A DNA stretch of 64,000 nt from Hydrogenovibrio sp. SC-1. Lineage in GTDB: Bacteria; Pseudomonadota; Gammaproteobacteria; Thiomicrospirales; Thiomicrospiraceae. Shown one piece after another: positions 9,076-18,513 of the stretch. A program made the position numbers and the translations under genes. The stretch covers positions 62,001 to 126,000 of the forward strand of contig NZ_PKGB01000004.1 of assembly GCF_002848135.1 (NCBI RefSeq), in the 5' to 3' direction. The first letter of the stretch is position 1. Each line of letters opens with the position of its first letter. Under the pieces are notes generated by a model. It did no database searches. It saw nothing but the letters and a program-made list of their open reading frames with translations, and was not told where the DNA came from.

Positions 9076-10037
9076 TGGAAGATTTAACCTATGAAAATGC
9101 ACTTTCATATCATGATAATGAAATCCAAATAAGCCGCACTGAAAAAACTCATTTTGGACGAACGGGATTATTTAGTTCGACCTTGGGCTATCCAACCCCA
9201 CAAGTGAATTACATTAGCTTAGTTAAGTCGGATGGTTCTACCCGTGAATTTTCGGTGTGTCTTGATACTTATTCATCAATCAAGCATCAACAAGAATCAA
9301 TCGACTTAAAACCAGATGAATACATGTATTTATGGGTATCAGAAAATATTTATGGAGAAGTTGAACAGTGGCGGTTATTTAAAAGCTGTTTAACAATAGA
9401 TTACCTAAGCAAGCTTTATCAAAAAAGCTATCACTTCGATTCTGTCATTCAACTCATCAACTTGATTGAAAATTTACGGGTTCAGAGCTTAAGATCTTTC
9501 TGTCTTGAGATTTTGCTTGATCAAGACTTGATGGGAAAATTCATTTCAATTGGTGCAAGCAAACATCATCACCATAGCTTTCCAGGAGGGCTATTAATTC
9601 ACTCGTTAGAAACGGCAATGATTACCGCTCAAAATATCAAACTGTTGCCTGATGAATTTTCTGTACATGAGAAAGAAGTAACCATTGTTGCGGCACTGTT
9701 TCATGATATTGGAAAAACCCTAACATTGGGCACTCAGGTTCATACGAACCTAGGCCACATGGTTCATCATGACAAATTAACGCTGCTAGTATTATCTAAT
9801 GCTTTAGTGCAACTTAATATGACCTGGCAGAAGGGTGCTGAAACACTGCAATATTTATTGACCTGGAATCCGAGTGATCACTATTGTAAATTTGTTGGAG
9901 GCAATATCATCAAAACGGCAGATCAACTCAGTACGAGCTGGTCTTTAAGGCGCATGGCCTTTGCGGATAAACCACAGTACTTTAACTTCTCAAGCATCAG
10001 GACTGGCCACAAGACGCATTATGTAAATAGGTTGTAA
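9075..10037 (+). CDS. HD-domain protein, TraI_2/YhaM-like
   Basis: A 320-residue protein whose second half holds an HD-type metal-dependent phosphohydrolase fold: HHHHSFPGGLLIHSLETA (about residues 171-188), then ALFHDIGKTLTLG near 212 and HDKLTLLVLSNAL further on. The PGGLLxHS signature is shared by YhaM-type nucleases and by the HD domain of TraI_2 relaxase relatives carried by mobile elements. No full relaxase is present. It is the last gene of the integrase operon, followed by a terminator at 10065-10086. Substrate not predictable. Confidence 0.75.
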   Translation: MEDLTYENALSYHDNEIQISRTEKTHFGRTGLFSSTLGYPTPQVNYISLVKSDGSTREFSVCLDTYSSIKHQQESIDLKPDEYMYLWVSENIYGEVEQWRLFKSCLTIDYLSKLYQKSYHFDSVIQLINLIENLRVQSLRSFCLEILLDQDLMGKFISIGASKHHHHSFPGGLLIHSLETAMITAQNIKLLPDEFSVHEKEVTIVAALFHDIGKTLTLGTQVHTNLGHMVHHDKLTLLVLSNALVQLNMTWQKGAETLQYLLTWNPSDHYCKFVGGNIIKTADQLSTSWSLRRMAFADKPQYFNFSSIRTGHKTHYVNRL

Positions 10038-10064
10038 AGAGTATTGCAAAAATAGAAATGATTG

Positions 10065-10086
10065 AGCGCCTGAAAGGGCGCTTTTT
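10065..10086 (+). terminator. Terminator of the integrase operon
   Basis: AGCGCC and GGCGCT pair around the loop TGAAAG and are followed by a T run. It lies 28 bases after the HD-protein stop. The following ~100 bases show no gene. Confidence 0.85.
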
Positions 10087-10182
10087 GCTTAAAAAAACAT
10101 CACTTCTATTAACTCATTAATTCTAAGTGCAATTATTAATGTTTCCCCAAAGTTATTAACAGAAAATGTTAACAAAGATTGC

Positions 10183-10560
10183 TAAAACTGACGGAACAAG
10201 AGGTTTTCGAAAACTATCTAATCTTTTAAAGCCCGGCGGTAAATTAGTCATTACGCTTCGACAGGGGGGATCATCAGATAAAAGGGTTATGCGCTGACTT
10301 TCTATTGAGGAACTAAAAGCATTATCCAATGATTTTGGTTTGGCTTTACCGGAAACAATTACTGACAGTGATCAACTAAACCGTCCAGAAGTCAGTTGGA
10401 AACTGCTGTTTTGCAATTGCCTGACGATGGTTCAGGTGCCTTCCTAATAATTAGGAATATCTTGCTTAATGATTTTAAGTCCTCGACCTATAAACAGGTG
10501 TTGGTTCGAGTTTTACTCAGAATCGCAGATGGGCATCCAGGTGTAGTGATTGATGTATTT
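10183..10560 (+). pseudogene. Remnant of a class I SAM methyltransferase-like gene
   Basis: Reading from 10199 in frame gives RGFRKLSNLLKPGGKLVITL, the typical post-SAM-site strand of class I methyltransferases. A TGA at 10295-10297 interrupts the frame, which then continues LSIEELKALSNDFGLALPET. A frameshift near 10390-10396 leads to TAVLQLPDDGSGAF and KSSTYKQVLVRVLLRIAD. The N-terminal half is missing, and the 3' end runs into the direct repeat beginning at 10545. The gene is therefore truncated, stopped and frameshifted. Confidence 0.65.
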
Positions 10561-10671
10561 ATGAGAAAGCAGAGGTTGGTGATAGAATTATCAGAATCAA
10601 TTTATCGTTTTGATTTTCATTAGTTTTTGAAAGATTTTGTAAAAAGACGATACTTCAACAAGGATATTGTG

Positions 10672-10944
10672 ATGAGTTTAAAAATAGACGCGAAAATTCA
10701 AAAATGGGGGAGTGGGCTTGGCTTAAAGATTTCTGGTCCTATGAAAGATATTCCACACTTTTTTGAAAATACCCCAGTAACTGTAGAGGTCTTTGAGGAT
10801 GGATTTACGATTAAAAAAGTAACACCTCCCATTGCGATTAACCTACCGTACTCAGAAGAACAACTTCTTGAGGGGCTTAACCCTTATACCGCTCATGCTG
10901 ATCTTTTGGCAACCCCATTAGATAGCGAGTGGTTGAATGAATAA
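10672..10944 (+). CDS. MazE/AbrB-type antitoxin, orphan copy 1
   Basis: A 90-residue swapped-hairpin AbrB/MazE-type DNA-binding protein: the N-terminus KIQKWGSGLGLKIS is the classical MazE/PemI signature, followed by VTVEVFEDGFTIKKV, and the C-terminal part has the acidic toxin-binding style (SEEQLLEGL, DSEWLNE). The ATG at 10672 is chosen because the family begins here. A MazF/PemK toxin should follow but the downstream frame (ATG at 10940) ends after about 20 codons, so the toxin is lost. Nearly identical to the copy at 20,174. Confidence 0.8.
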   Translation: MSLKIDAKIQKWGSGLGLKISGPMKDIPHFFENTPVTVEVFEDGFTIKKVTPPIAINLPYSEEQLLEGLNPYTAHADLLATPLDSEWLNE

Positions 10945-11019
10945 CCGTTTTTGGTCATACTCCATGTTAAGGTCTGAAAAATTGGCTCTGCACTGTTAAC
11001 CGTGCAGAACCATGGATTA

Positions 11020-11131
11020 TTAATACGTTAAGGAATAAACGGTTTTCCCTGCTAGACCAGAATGGGAATCAATATAACCACCTTCTTCTTTTCTTGGGAA
11101 TGCTTTTATTTTAATATTTTTATTTTTATAA
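11020..11131 (-). pseudogene. 3' stump of the 239-residue lipoprotein gene
   Basis: Matches the last ~37 codons of the lipoprotein gene at 20,523-21,242, including its stop. It is cut at 11131 where the repeat ends and unrelated sequence leading to the copper genes begins. It has no start and no signal peptide. Confidence 0.8.
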
Positions 11132-11226
11132 TTCATTGCATTTGCTGTCATTAATGGAGTAAGATGAAATACATTCATTGTATTACTGTTACCTAGAGCG
11201 GCAATAAACCTTAGGAAGCGCCCTAA

Positions 11227-11613
11227 ATGTTAAAACGTTTATTTTTAGTCATTTTTATTCTTCAAAGCTTCGCAACAACTGCGTATGCGGGGATGGATAT
11301 GTCTAATTTAAACCAAGCTGACAAAATCAAAATGCAATTTATGCACCAAGTCATGGACAAGAATAATATCCATTCATCTGATGGCGCAGGGCAAAACTCT
11401 AAAATCCATTCGATGATAGATTGCAGTGAATGTGATCAGAATTCAAATTGTCATGACTTGATGTGTAGCTCTATTCACGCAACAACTGCATTTTATCCAC
11501 AAAAAGAGATGAGTATTACAGAAGTGTTAGTGGGAGGCTTTTTAAAACCGAATCTAACCATTCTAGTTCAATACTCTAATTCCCAGCCAGAAACTCCGCC
11601 ACCTTCCATCTAA
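11227..11613 (+). CDS. Small periplasmic Cys/His/Met-rich protein, copper-associated
   Basis: A 128-residue protein with an N-terminal signal peptide (MLKRLFLVIFILQSFATTAYA). The mature part has metal-ligand residues: MDMSNLNQADK, MHQVMDKNNIH, and a cysteine cluster CSECDQNSNCHDLMC around residues 71-85. It ends in PETPPPS, a tail often seen in small exported proteins of metal-resistance operons. It lies 133 bases before the multicopper oxidase. Probable role: periplasmic copper binding or sensing; the family was not identified. Confidence 0.65.
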   Translation: MLKRLFLVIFILQSFATTAYAGMDMSNLNQADKIKMQFMHQVMDKNNIHSSDGAGQNSKIHSMIDCSECDQNSNCHDLMCSSIHATTAFYPQKEMSITEVLVGGFLKPNLTILVQYSNSQPETPPPSI

Positions 11614-11746
11614 CTCGGGCGAAAAGCGTTCAAATAGATGCTGGCTGAGCTTACCTCTTTCTAGAAAAAAGTAGCCATTCTGTTGATTTAGCGCTTTCGC
11701 CTTAAAAATTAATCCCGTTATTGATTATTTTTTTAAGGAGTTAGAG

Positions 11747-13621
11747 ATGACTTATTCTACTAAAAATACACAAAAAACCATTAGCCGCCGTCAATTTGTA
11801 CGCGGACTTGCTTTAACCTCTATTGCAGCGGCAGTTGCTTCACATATACCTAGTGCTTTGGCATATAAGGATACACATTCTCACGATTCCAGAACCGATA
11901 ATCCAAAACAGCCTGTATTGTCAGGAACCGAGTTTGATTTAACCATTTCAGAAAAAATGGTCAATGTGACAGGCTCTCCCAAAATGGCAACATTGGTGAA
12001 TGGTTCATTACCTGCGCCGACCCTAGTTTGGAGAGAAGGCGAAACAGTGACGTTGCGGGTTAAAAATGAACTGTCTGTCGATAGCTCAATTCACTGGCAC
12101 GGTATTGTTTTGCCCTCCAACATGGATGGTGTGCCAGGTTTTAGTTTTGATGGCATTAAGCCGGGTGAAACCTATACCTATCGATTTACTTTAATGCAAA
12201 GTGGCACTTATTGGTACCACAGTCACTCTGCCTTTCAAGAGCAAACGGGACTGTATGGGGCAATTGTCGTGTTGCCGAAAAAAGAAGAACCTAGGCATGT
12301 TCACGCCGATTATGACCATGTTATTCAATTATCAGATTGGTCTGATACAGATCCAGAGCAACTTTACGCTAATCTTAAAAAAATGGGGAGCTATTACAAC
12401 TATAACAAGAGAACTGTCAGTGATTTTTTTAGCGAAGTGAAAGAAAAAGGGTTTTCAAAAGCATGGTCAGATCGATCTATGTGGAACAATATGAAAATGT
12501 CAGATCGTGATTTGTCAGATATTTCTGGTGCAACCTATACATATTTAATGAATGGTCTATCGCCAAATGCTCATTGGAGAGCAGTGGTTGAGTCAGGTAA
12601 AAAAGTCCGGTTACGCGTTATTAACAGCTCTGCTATGACTTTCTTTGATGTTCGTATCCCTGGACTGAAAATGACGGTTGTTGCAGCGGATGGTAATCTA
12701 ATCCAACCGATTGTGGTAGATGAATTTCGTATCGGTGTTGCAGAGACTTACGATGTTATAGTGGAAGCAGATACCAATAAACAATCATATGCAATTTATG
12801 CTCAAGCTATTGACCGTTCTGGTTATGCAATCGGATCAATCACTTCTGATGCCTCAAAAATAGCGGCTACTCCAGCAATGGATCCATTACCAATTTTAAG
12901 TATGACCGATATGGGGATGGATCACTCAATGCCTGGAATGAATCACAGCAATCAAGCTATGTCTAGCCGCATGTCAATGGGAGGCATGGATCACCGTGGT
13001 CAGGAAGTTAGGGATGACAGTCATTCAAAACATGCTCGCAATATGTCGAGTATGAATGTCAATTTGGATGAAATGCAAATTCCAATGGATATGAATCCAA
13101 AACTGCCTCTTATTGAGGTGCCTAAAAAAGAAGGCCCTCAAATCGACATGCGTGCTACTGGTGCAAAATATCGTTTAGACGACCCGGGTGTTGGCCTACG
13201 CAATAATGGGCGCAAGGTTTTAACCTATGCCGATTTAAAAAATCTTTATCCAACTCGCCATGCCCCAAAGCCTACTAAGGAATTGTTATTGCACTTAACG
13301 GGTAATATGGAGCGTTATATGTGGTCTATTGACGGTATTCCTTTTGATGAAGCGCCACCATTGAAGTTTAACTACGGCGAGCGCATACGCGTTACCTTTA
13401 TTAATGACACTATGATGAATCACCCCATGCATTTACATGGAGTATGGAGTGATTTAGAAACAGGAGATGAAAATCATATACCTAGAAAACACACCATCGT
13501 TGTACAACCAGGTGCAAAAATAAGTTATCGAGTGACCATGGATGCTCGAGGAGACTGGGCTTATCACTGCCACATGCTTTATCACATGTTGGGAATGTTT
13601 CGACGTGTACAAATCCGGTAG
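11747..13621 (+). CDS. copA: CopA/PcoA-type multicopper oxidase, Tat-exported
   Basis: Periplasmic copper-resistance oxidase. The N-terminus has a twin-arginine motif (SRRQFVRGL) before a hydrophobic stretch ending ALA. The copper ligands are in order: HWHG (about residue 118), YHSH (about 160), HPMHLHG near 560 and the C-terminal HCHMLYHMLGMF. A Met/His-rich insert lies near 385-450 (MGMDHSMPGMNHS, MSMGGMDH), as in PcoA/CopA, which binds extra copper. The length of 624 is normal for the family. AAGGAG precedes the ATG. PcoB follows 27 bases later. It is distinct from the P-type ATPase also called CopA. Confidence 0.94.
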   Translation: MTYSTKNTQKTISRRQFVRGLALTSIAAAVASHIPSALAYKDTHSHDSRTDNPKQPVLSGTEFDLTISEKMVNVTGSPKMATLVNGSLPAPTLVWREGETVTLRVKNELSVDSSIHWHGIVLPSNMDGVPGFSFDGIKPGETYTYRFTLMQSGTYWYHSHSAFQEQTGLYGAIVVLPKKEEPRHVHADYDHVIQLSDWSDTDPEQLYANLKKMGSYYNYNKRTVSDFFSEVKEKGFSKAWSDRSMWNNMKMSDRDLSDISGATYTYLMNGLSPNAHWRAVVESGKKVRLRVINSSAMTFFDVRIPGLKMTVVAADGNLIQPIVVDEFRIGVAETYDVIVEADTNKQSYAIYAQAIDRSGYAIGSITSDASKIAATPAMDPLPILSMTDMGMDHSMPGMNHSNQAMSSRMSMGGMDHRGQEVRDDSHSKHARNMSSMNVNLDEMQIPMDMNPKLPLIEVPKKEGPQIDMRATGAKYRLDDPGVGLRNNGRKVLTYADLKNLYPTRHAPKPTKELLLHLTGNMERYMWSIDGIPFDEAPPLKFNYGERIRVTFINDTMMNHPMHLHGVWSDLETGDENHIPRKHTIVVQPGAKISYRVTMDARGDWAYHCHMLYHMLGMFRRVQIR

Positions 13622-13648
13622 TCAAACTCAATTTCTAGGAGAAATAAA

Positions 13649-14356
13649 ATGAAAAATTCAGTCAAAAAATATTTTAAGGCCATTTTTGTCTCATCAATCC
13701 TGGTTACTTCACAGGTTTATGCAACTGGAGAGAGAGACCCTTTATTAACTTACTTATTAATGGATCAGATGGAAATCAGTAATCAATCGAATAACCCAGT
13801 CTCTTGGGACGCGATAGCCTGGGTAGGCAAAGATTGGCATAAATTTTATCTTAAAACAGAAGGGGAGATTGTTCATGGTCAAACAGAAACCGAAAATCAG
13901 CTTCTTTACAGTCGCCCCATTGAAAAATTTTGGGATATTCAAATGGGGCTAGGTTATGACACGACTCCTGAAGAAAGCAAAACATGGGGTGTCATTGGTT
14001 TACAAGGGCTTGCCCCTTATTTCTTTGAAACCAATGCAGTCATACTGGCAAACGATAAAAATATGGGCTTTAGGCTCGATACTGAATATGAAGCGTTGTT
14101 TACCCAAAAGTTGATATTAACCCCAAGCCTAAAATTAAGTGCGTATGCCTCTGATGATGAATCTATGGCAATTGGGTCTGGAGTGTCATCGACTGAATTG
14201 GGTTTGCGTTTACGTTATGAGTTCTCCCGAAAATTTGCGCCCTATATCGGCCTAAAGTTTAACCAAAGTTATGGAAAAACAGCCGACTATACTAAATCCG
14301 AAGGTGGAAGTTCATCTGAAGCAAGCCTTGTGGCTGGCTTAAGATTTTGGTTTTAA
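13649..14356 (+). CDS. copB: PcoB/CopB-type outer-membrane copper-resistance protein
   Basis: A 235-residue exported beta-rich protein with signal peptide MKNSVKKYFKAIFVSSILV...YA. The mature part alternates short amphipathic strands (WDAIAWVGKDWHKFYLKTEGE, FWDIQMGLGY, LTPSLKLSAYAS) and ends in WF, an outer-membrane C-terminal signature, all as in PcoB. It lacks the Met/His-rich N-terminal region of longer PcoB proteins. It follows the oxidase directly with its own ribosome site (AGGAGA). Probable role: copper handling at the outer membrane. Confidence 0.88.
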   Translation: MKNSVKKYFKAIFVSSILVTSQVYATGERDPLLTYLLMDQMEISNQSNNPVSWDAIAWVGKDWHKFYLKTEGEIVHGQTETENQLLYSRPIEKFWDIQMGLGYDTTPEESKTWGVIGLQGLAPYFFETNAVILANDKNMGFRLDTEYEALFTQKLILTPSLKLSAYASDDESMAIGSGVSSTELGLRLRYEFSRKFAPYIGLKFNQSYGKTADYTKSEGGSSSEASLVAGLRFWF

Positions 14357-14428
14357 TTGAACACTTTAAATGATGTTTATATCGGGCTTGCTCACTTTTA
14401 AGCCTGATTATTTAAATAGGAAAAGAAA

Positions 14429-14860
14429 ATGAAATTTTTACTAATTATTCCACCACTGTTGCTACTGATGGCATGCTCAAATAAGAAGGTAGAACAGGTT
14501 GATCCTCCTGAAAGATGGTATTCCAGCGAACATGTGAAATTAGGACAAAACGTATTTATGCAAAATTGTGCGGTTTGCCATGGCAAGCAAGCTCAAGGGC
14601 AGGTTGATGACTGGAAGCAAATTTTAGCAGATGGCGGTAATCCAGCTCCTCCTTTAAACGGAACAGCTCATGCATGGCACCATTCTTTATCAAACCTTTT
14701 AAGAACAATACAAAACGGAGGGGTTCCGTTAGGAGGAACAATGCCAGGGTTTAAAGGGAAACTAAGTCAGTCTGAACAACTAGCAGCAATTGCGTATTTT
14801 CAAAGTCTTTGGTCAGATAAAATCTACAATGCTTGGCTCGAGCGCGATGGGTTTAAATAG
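14429..14860 (+). CDS. Lipoprotein c-type cytochrome 1 of the copper module
   Basis: A 143-residue class I cytochrome c. The lipoprotein signal MKFLLIIPPLLLLMAC has the lipobox LLMAC, so the protein is membrane-anchored and faces the periplasm. The haem site is CAVCH (residues 49-53), and GGTMPGFKG supplies the likely axial methionine. It shares an unusual conserved segment (PAPPLNGTAHAWHHS) with the second cytochrome at 17,931. GAAAA/AGGAA precede the start. A role in electron transfer with the copper oxidases is inferred from position only. Confidence 0.88.
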   Translation: MKFLLIIPPLLLLMACSNKKVEQVDPPERWYSSEHVKLGQNVFMQNCAVCHGKQAQGQVDDWKQILADGGNPAPPLNGTAHAWHHSLSNLLRTIQNGGVPLGGTMPGFKGKLSQSEQLAAIAYFQSLWSDKIYNAWLERDGFK

Positions 14861-15018
14861 ATGGTTGGACTGTCCAGGTGTAACAAAAACTTCAGCTGTC
14901 ATAATTGCGATTATTGAACAGGTTTTTCTGAAAAAGAATCAAAACAACCGTGCGATCTGGTCAGAAGCTTCATTCGCACCATCATTAATAACTTTTATTG
15001 AAAGCGAGGTAACAAATT

Positions 15019-15246
15019 ATGATGATAGATACTGTTTTTAACAACACTTTCTTTGGCGGGCACGGGGTGTGGATGCTTGTGGTTTTTGCCGTGATTATTA
15101 TTCCCTTTTGGCGAATTTGCCAGCGGATAGGCTATCCAGGTTGGGTCAGTGTATTGATATGGATTCCCCTGGTTAACATTATTTTTATTTACTTTATTGC
15201 ATTTTCCGATTGGACAACAAATAAAGCAGGGGAGCACCATGACTGA
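15019..15246 (+). CDS. Small two-helix membrane protein
   Basis: A 75-residue protein with two hydrophobic segments (about 18-33 and 42-62: [36 protein letters not shown]) separated by a short loop with RIGYPGW. Such small proteins are common beside copper ATPases and in cytochrome clusters. It overlaps the start of the P-type ATPase by 8 bases, so the pair is coupled. The start at 15019 has GAGG upstream. The 158 bases before it, after cytochrome 1, hold no recognised gene. Confidence 0.7.
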   Translation: MMIDTVFNNTFFGGHGVWMLVVFAVIIIPFWRICQRIGYPGWVSVLIWIPLVNIIFIYFIAFSDWTTNKAGEHHD

Positions 15247-17590
15247 GCATCAACACGAACATTGCAAACATGATAGTCATGAAGGGCAGGCTGCTAAGGA
15301 TCCGGTATGTGGCATGTCAGTAGACCCGAATACAGCTAACCATCAAAGTATGTATGAGGGTAAAACATGGTATTTTTGCTCTGCTGGGTGTAAATCCAAA
15401 TTCAACAAGCATCCAGAGCATTATCTTAGCGACAAACAAGAAACTCAAAACTCTGTCGCGCCAGGTACGATTTATACCTGTCCGATGCATCCAGAAATTC
15501 GTCAAGAAGGCCCAGGCGATTGTCCTATTTGCGGAATGGCTTTGGAGCCAGAGGAAGTCAATATAATAGAAGGAGCCTCCGAAGAGCTCAGAGACATGAC
15601 CCGTCGATTCTGGATTGGCTTAGTTTTGACCTTGCCAGTGCTAATACTTGAAATGGGCGGTCACTTTTCGGGGTTGGCTGAGAGGTTTCCTGCGCAAATG
15701 TCTAACTGGATTCAATTGGTATTGGCCACGCCAGTGGTCGTTTGGGCTGGATGGCCTTTTTTTGTCAGGGGTTGGAAGTCCATCGTTAATCATAACCTGA
15801 ATATGTTTACCTTAATTGCAATGGGTACGGGGGTCGCCTTGATATACAGCCTTGTGGCTACGTTAGCACCTCAAGTTTTCCCTGTTGCTTTTCAGCAAAA
15901 AGATGGTTCGGTTTCGGTATATTTCGAAGCAGCAGCAGTCATTGTCGTATTGGTTTTGCTTGGGCAGGTGCTCGAGTTACGAGCGCGTGAAAAAACCTCT
16001 GGAGCGATAAAAGCCTTGATGGATTTGGCCCCCGCAACCGCCAGAAAACTCGATGATGAAGGCAGTGAGTCTGAAGTTTCATTAGATCAAGTTGAGGTTG
16101 GAGATCGCCTGCGGGTCCGCCCTGGGGATAAGGTGCCGCTGGATGGTGAATTGCTTGAGGGGCACTCTTATGTGGATGAGTCCTTGGTAACCGGTGAGCC
16201 TTTAGCTGTAAACAAGCAAACAGGAGATCAGGTCATTGGCGGCAGTATCAATCAACAAGGTAGCTTTATCATGCGTACCGATAAGATTGGTCGAGATACT
16301 ATGTTGTCTCAGATTGTTCAAATGGTGGCTAGTGCCCAGCGCAGTCGAGCTCCAATTCAGGGGTTAGCTGATAAAGTGGCTGGCTGGTTTGTTCCTATTG
16401 TGATCTTGGTTGCCGTGATAGCCTTTATAGTATGGTCGTTTGTTGGTCCATCCCCCGCCATGGCGTTCGGTCTGATCGCAGCGGTGAGCGTATTGATTAT
16501 TGCCTGCCCCTGTGCATTAGGGTTAGCGACACCGATGTCAATAATGGTGGGTGTGGGACGTGGCGCTCAAAGCGGTATATTGATCCGAGATGCAGAAGCC
16601 CTAGAGCGTATTGAACAGGTAGATACGGTGGTGGTGGACAAAACGGGCACGCTAACGGAAGGTAAACCTCAGGTCACCAGAATTGTTCCTGCAGAGGGAT
16701 TCAACAAGGAAGAACTGATGCGGGTTGTTGCTAGTTTAGAAATAGGTAGTGAGCACCCATTGGCACACGCTATTCTAGATAAAGCCAAAGCTATGAATTT
16801 GAGTCTGTCAGATGCTCAAGATTTTGATTCACCTAGCGGTAAAGGGGTTTCTGGCAAAATTGATGGTCAAAAAGTATTAGTCGGTAACCGGATTCTGATG
16901 GAATCAGAAGGTATTGATACAGCGACCTATGAGGGGGATGCTAACCAGTTTCGAATGGAAGGGGCGACAGTGATTTTTACCGCTATTAATGGCAAAATTG
17001 CTGGGTTGATTGTCATTGCTGATCCTATCAAGGAAACCACGCAAGAGGCTATTTTATCTCTCCAAAATGAAGGTATTCGAGTGGTTATGCTTACGGGCGA
17101 TAATAAAACTTCAGCTGAAGCAGTGGCTCGTAAACTGCATATTGATGAGGTCGAGGCGGAAGTTCTGCCAGAAAACAAGAGCAAAATTGTTCAGCGATTA
17201 AAAACTGAAGGAAGAATTGTGGTTATGGCTGGTGATGGTGTAAACGATGCGCCGGCTCTAGCAACTGCAGATGTCGGTATTGCTATGGGTACTGGGACTG
17301 ATGTCGCCATGGAAAGTGCTGGTATAACTCTGCTTCGAGGTGATTTAATGGGTATTGTTGAGGCGCGTCACTTATCTCTTGCAACTATGCGTAATATTAG
17401 GCAAAACCTGTTTTTCGCTTTCGTATACAATTTTGCAGGTATCCCAATTGCAGCAGGGATTTTGTATCCGTTTGCGGGCATACTTTTATCGCCAATATTC
17501 GCTGCTGCTGCCATGTCAATGTCTTCGGTCAGTGTGATTACGAATGCGTTGCGGTTGAAAGTAATTAAGTTGGGGTCAAAAAGTAGTTAG
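15239..17590 (+). CDS. copA: Copper-exporting P1B-type ATPase
   Basis: ATP-driven inner-membrane pump for copper export from the cytoplasm. The N-terminus has a His-rich start, a YHS domain ([10 protein letters not shown]...WYFCSAGC, about residues 20-60) and a heavy-metal-binding domain ([22 protein letters not shown], about 79-102) in place of a classical HMA domain. The core has the TGE motif (SLVTGEP), the metal-site CPC ([11 protein letters not shown]), the phosphorylation site [11 protein letters not shown], the SEHPLA motif and [10 protein letters not shown]. The ATG at 15239 with GGGGAG upstream is preferred to an earlier in-frame start. Length 783. Confidence 0.95.
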   Translation: MTEHQHEHCKHDSHEGQAAKDPVCGMSVDPNTANHQSMYEGKTWYFCSAGCKSKFNKHPEHYLSDKQETQNSVAPGTIYTCPMHPEIRQEGPGDCPICGMALEPEEVNIIEGASEELRDMTRRFWIGLVLTLPVLILEMGGHFSGLAERFPAQMSNWIQLVLATPVVVWAGWPFFVRGWKSIVNHNLNMFTLIAMGTGVALIYSLVATLAPQVFPVAFQQKDGSVSVYFEAAAVIVVLVLLGQVLELRAREKTSGAIKALMDLAPATARKLDDEGSESEVSLDQVEVGDRLRVRPGDKVPLDGELLEGHSYVDESLVTGEPLAVNKQTGDQVIGGSINQQGSFIMRTDKIGRDTMLSQIVQMVASAQRSRAPIQGLADKVAGWFVPIVILVAVIAFIVWSFVGPSPAMAFGLIAAVSVLIIACPCALGLATPMSIMVGVGRGAQSGILIRDAEALERIEQVDTVVVDKTGTLTEGKPQVTRIVPAEGFNKEELMRVVASLEIGSEHPLAHAILDKAKAMNLSLSDAQDFDSPSGKGVSGKIDGQKVLVGNRILMESEGIDTATYEGDANQFRMEGATVIFTAINGKIAGLIVIADPIKETTQEAILSLQNEGIRVVMLTGDNKTSAEAVARKLHIDEVEAEVLPENKSKIVQRLKTEGRIVVMAGDGVNDAPALATADVGIAMGTGTDVAMESAGITLLRGDLMGIVEARHLSLATMRNIRQNLFFAFVYNFAGIPIAAGILYPFAGILLSPIFAAAAMSMSSVSVITNALRLKVIKLGSKSS

Positions 17591-17930
17591 AAATGAACAA
17601 ACTTCAAGCTTATAAAGTAAGGTTCACCAATTTGGTTACATTTCCCTCTAACGGTGTTTGTTTTAGTCGCCACCTAGGCAAACTACGTTTCTGGTGATGG
17701 TGTTTGTTGCTTTAATGGATCAGTTTTTTGCTTTCGAATCATTAACTCAGTAGACAGAACCAGTATCCGTGTTGTGATAGGGGAAAAGACTTTTATTTGG
17801 TGTTTATGCATTGTTTTATGTCTAGCTATCCTAGTTAGGAAGCAGGTGATGATTGACCTGAACACTTTCAACTTTAGGTGTAAAAAATGATGAGAGTATG
17901 ATTTTAAATTTTAATTTGAAAGGGTTTTAC
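17591..17930. other. Intergenic stretch between ATPase and second cytochrome
   Basis: 340 bases without a convincing coding frame, terminator or repeat by eye. Because the flanking genes are on the same strand, it may hold a promoter for cytochrome 2, but none is convincing. Confidence 0.4.
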
Positions 17931-18395
17931 ATGAAGTTTTTGTCCATTGTTCCAGGTTTCTCCAAAGATCAAATTTTCTGGTGCAAACTTTTTTTTGTAC
18001 CTATTTTTTTAATATGTATTTCAAGTTCAGCCTCTGCTCAGGATATGTCGCGCTGGTATTCGAACAGTGATGTCAAAGCAGGGAGACTTCTCTTTAAACA
18101 AAAGTGCGCTAATTGTCATGGAGAATATGCTCAAGGATTAGTAAAAAATTGGAAGAAAAAAGTAAATGGCCATTATCCGGCTCCGCCATTAAATGGAACA
18201 GCGCATGCATGGCATCATTCAATGAATGTGCTAGAAAGAACTATTATCCGTGGCGGAGTTCCACTTGGTGGCGTTATGCCGGCGTTTAATAACTCGCTAT
18301 CGCCTAAAGAAAGAAAGCAAATCATTTCATACTTTCAAAGTTTTTGGCCTGATGAAACATACAAAATATGGATTGAACGCGGTGGACTTAATTAA
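17931..18395 (+). CDS. c-type cytochrome 2 of the copper module
   Basis: A class I cytochrome c of 154 residues, paralogous to the one at 14,429. An N-terminal hydrophobic export segment (FFVPIFLICISSSASA) is followed by RWYSNSDVKAG, the haem motif CANCH, the shared PAPPLNGTAHAWHHS segment and GGVMPAF with the probable methionine ligand. The ATG at 17931 is favoured because GAAAGGG lies just upstream; an earlier ATG at 17898 lacks a ribosome site. Unlike cytochrome 1 it has a cleavable signal rather than a clear lipobox. Confidence 0.87.
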   Translation: MKFLSIVPGFSKDQIFWCKLFFVPIFLICISSSASAQDMSRWYSNSDVKAGRLLFKQKCANCHGEYAQGLVKNWKKKVNGHYPAPPLNGTAHAWHHSMNVLERTIIRGGVPLGGVMPAFNNSLSPKERKQIISYFQSFWPDETYKIWIERGGLN

Positions 18396-18513
18396 AAGCA
18401 TCAGCATAAAGATATTATCTTCAACAAAAAATCCAAAACCATTAGCCCTGTGACAGTATTAGGCACTCAAACTTATAGAATTATTTTGCACAAACTCGAA
18501 GGGTGGATATCAA

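Larger units (their letters stand above)
10545..11131. repeat. Left copy of the 0.59 kb direct repeat flanking the copper module
   Basis: Matches 20,047-20,634 in the same orientation, with roughly a dozen substitutions and one 1-base indel by eye. It carries a whole MazE-like antitoxin gene, the stump of its lost partner, a hairpin (about 10984-11011) and the last ~110 bases of the lipoprotein gene that is complete only at the right copy. Confidence 0.9.

Noticed and set aside
9075-10037. Full MOBH relaxase
   Set aside because: Only the HD-type part resembles TraI_2; the protein is short and no coupling protein or type IV secretion genes are present.
10396-10623. 75-codon frame as an independent gene
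   Set aside because: It is the frameshifted C-terminal part of the methyltransferase remnant running into the direct repeat.
17591-17930. Two-component regulator or copper sensor gene remnant
   Set aside because: No receiver, kinase or MerR-like pattern could be read in any frame.
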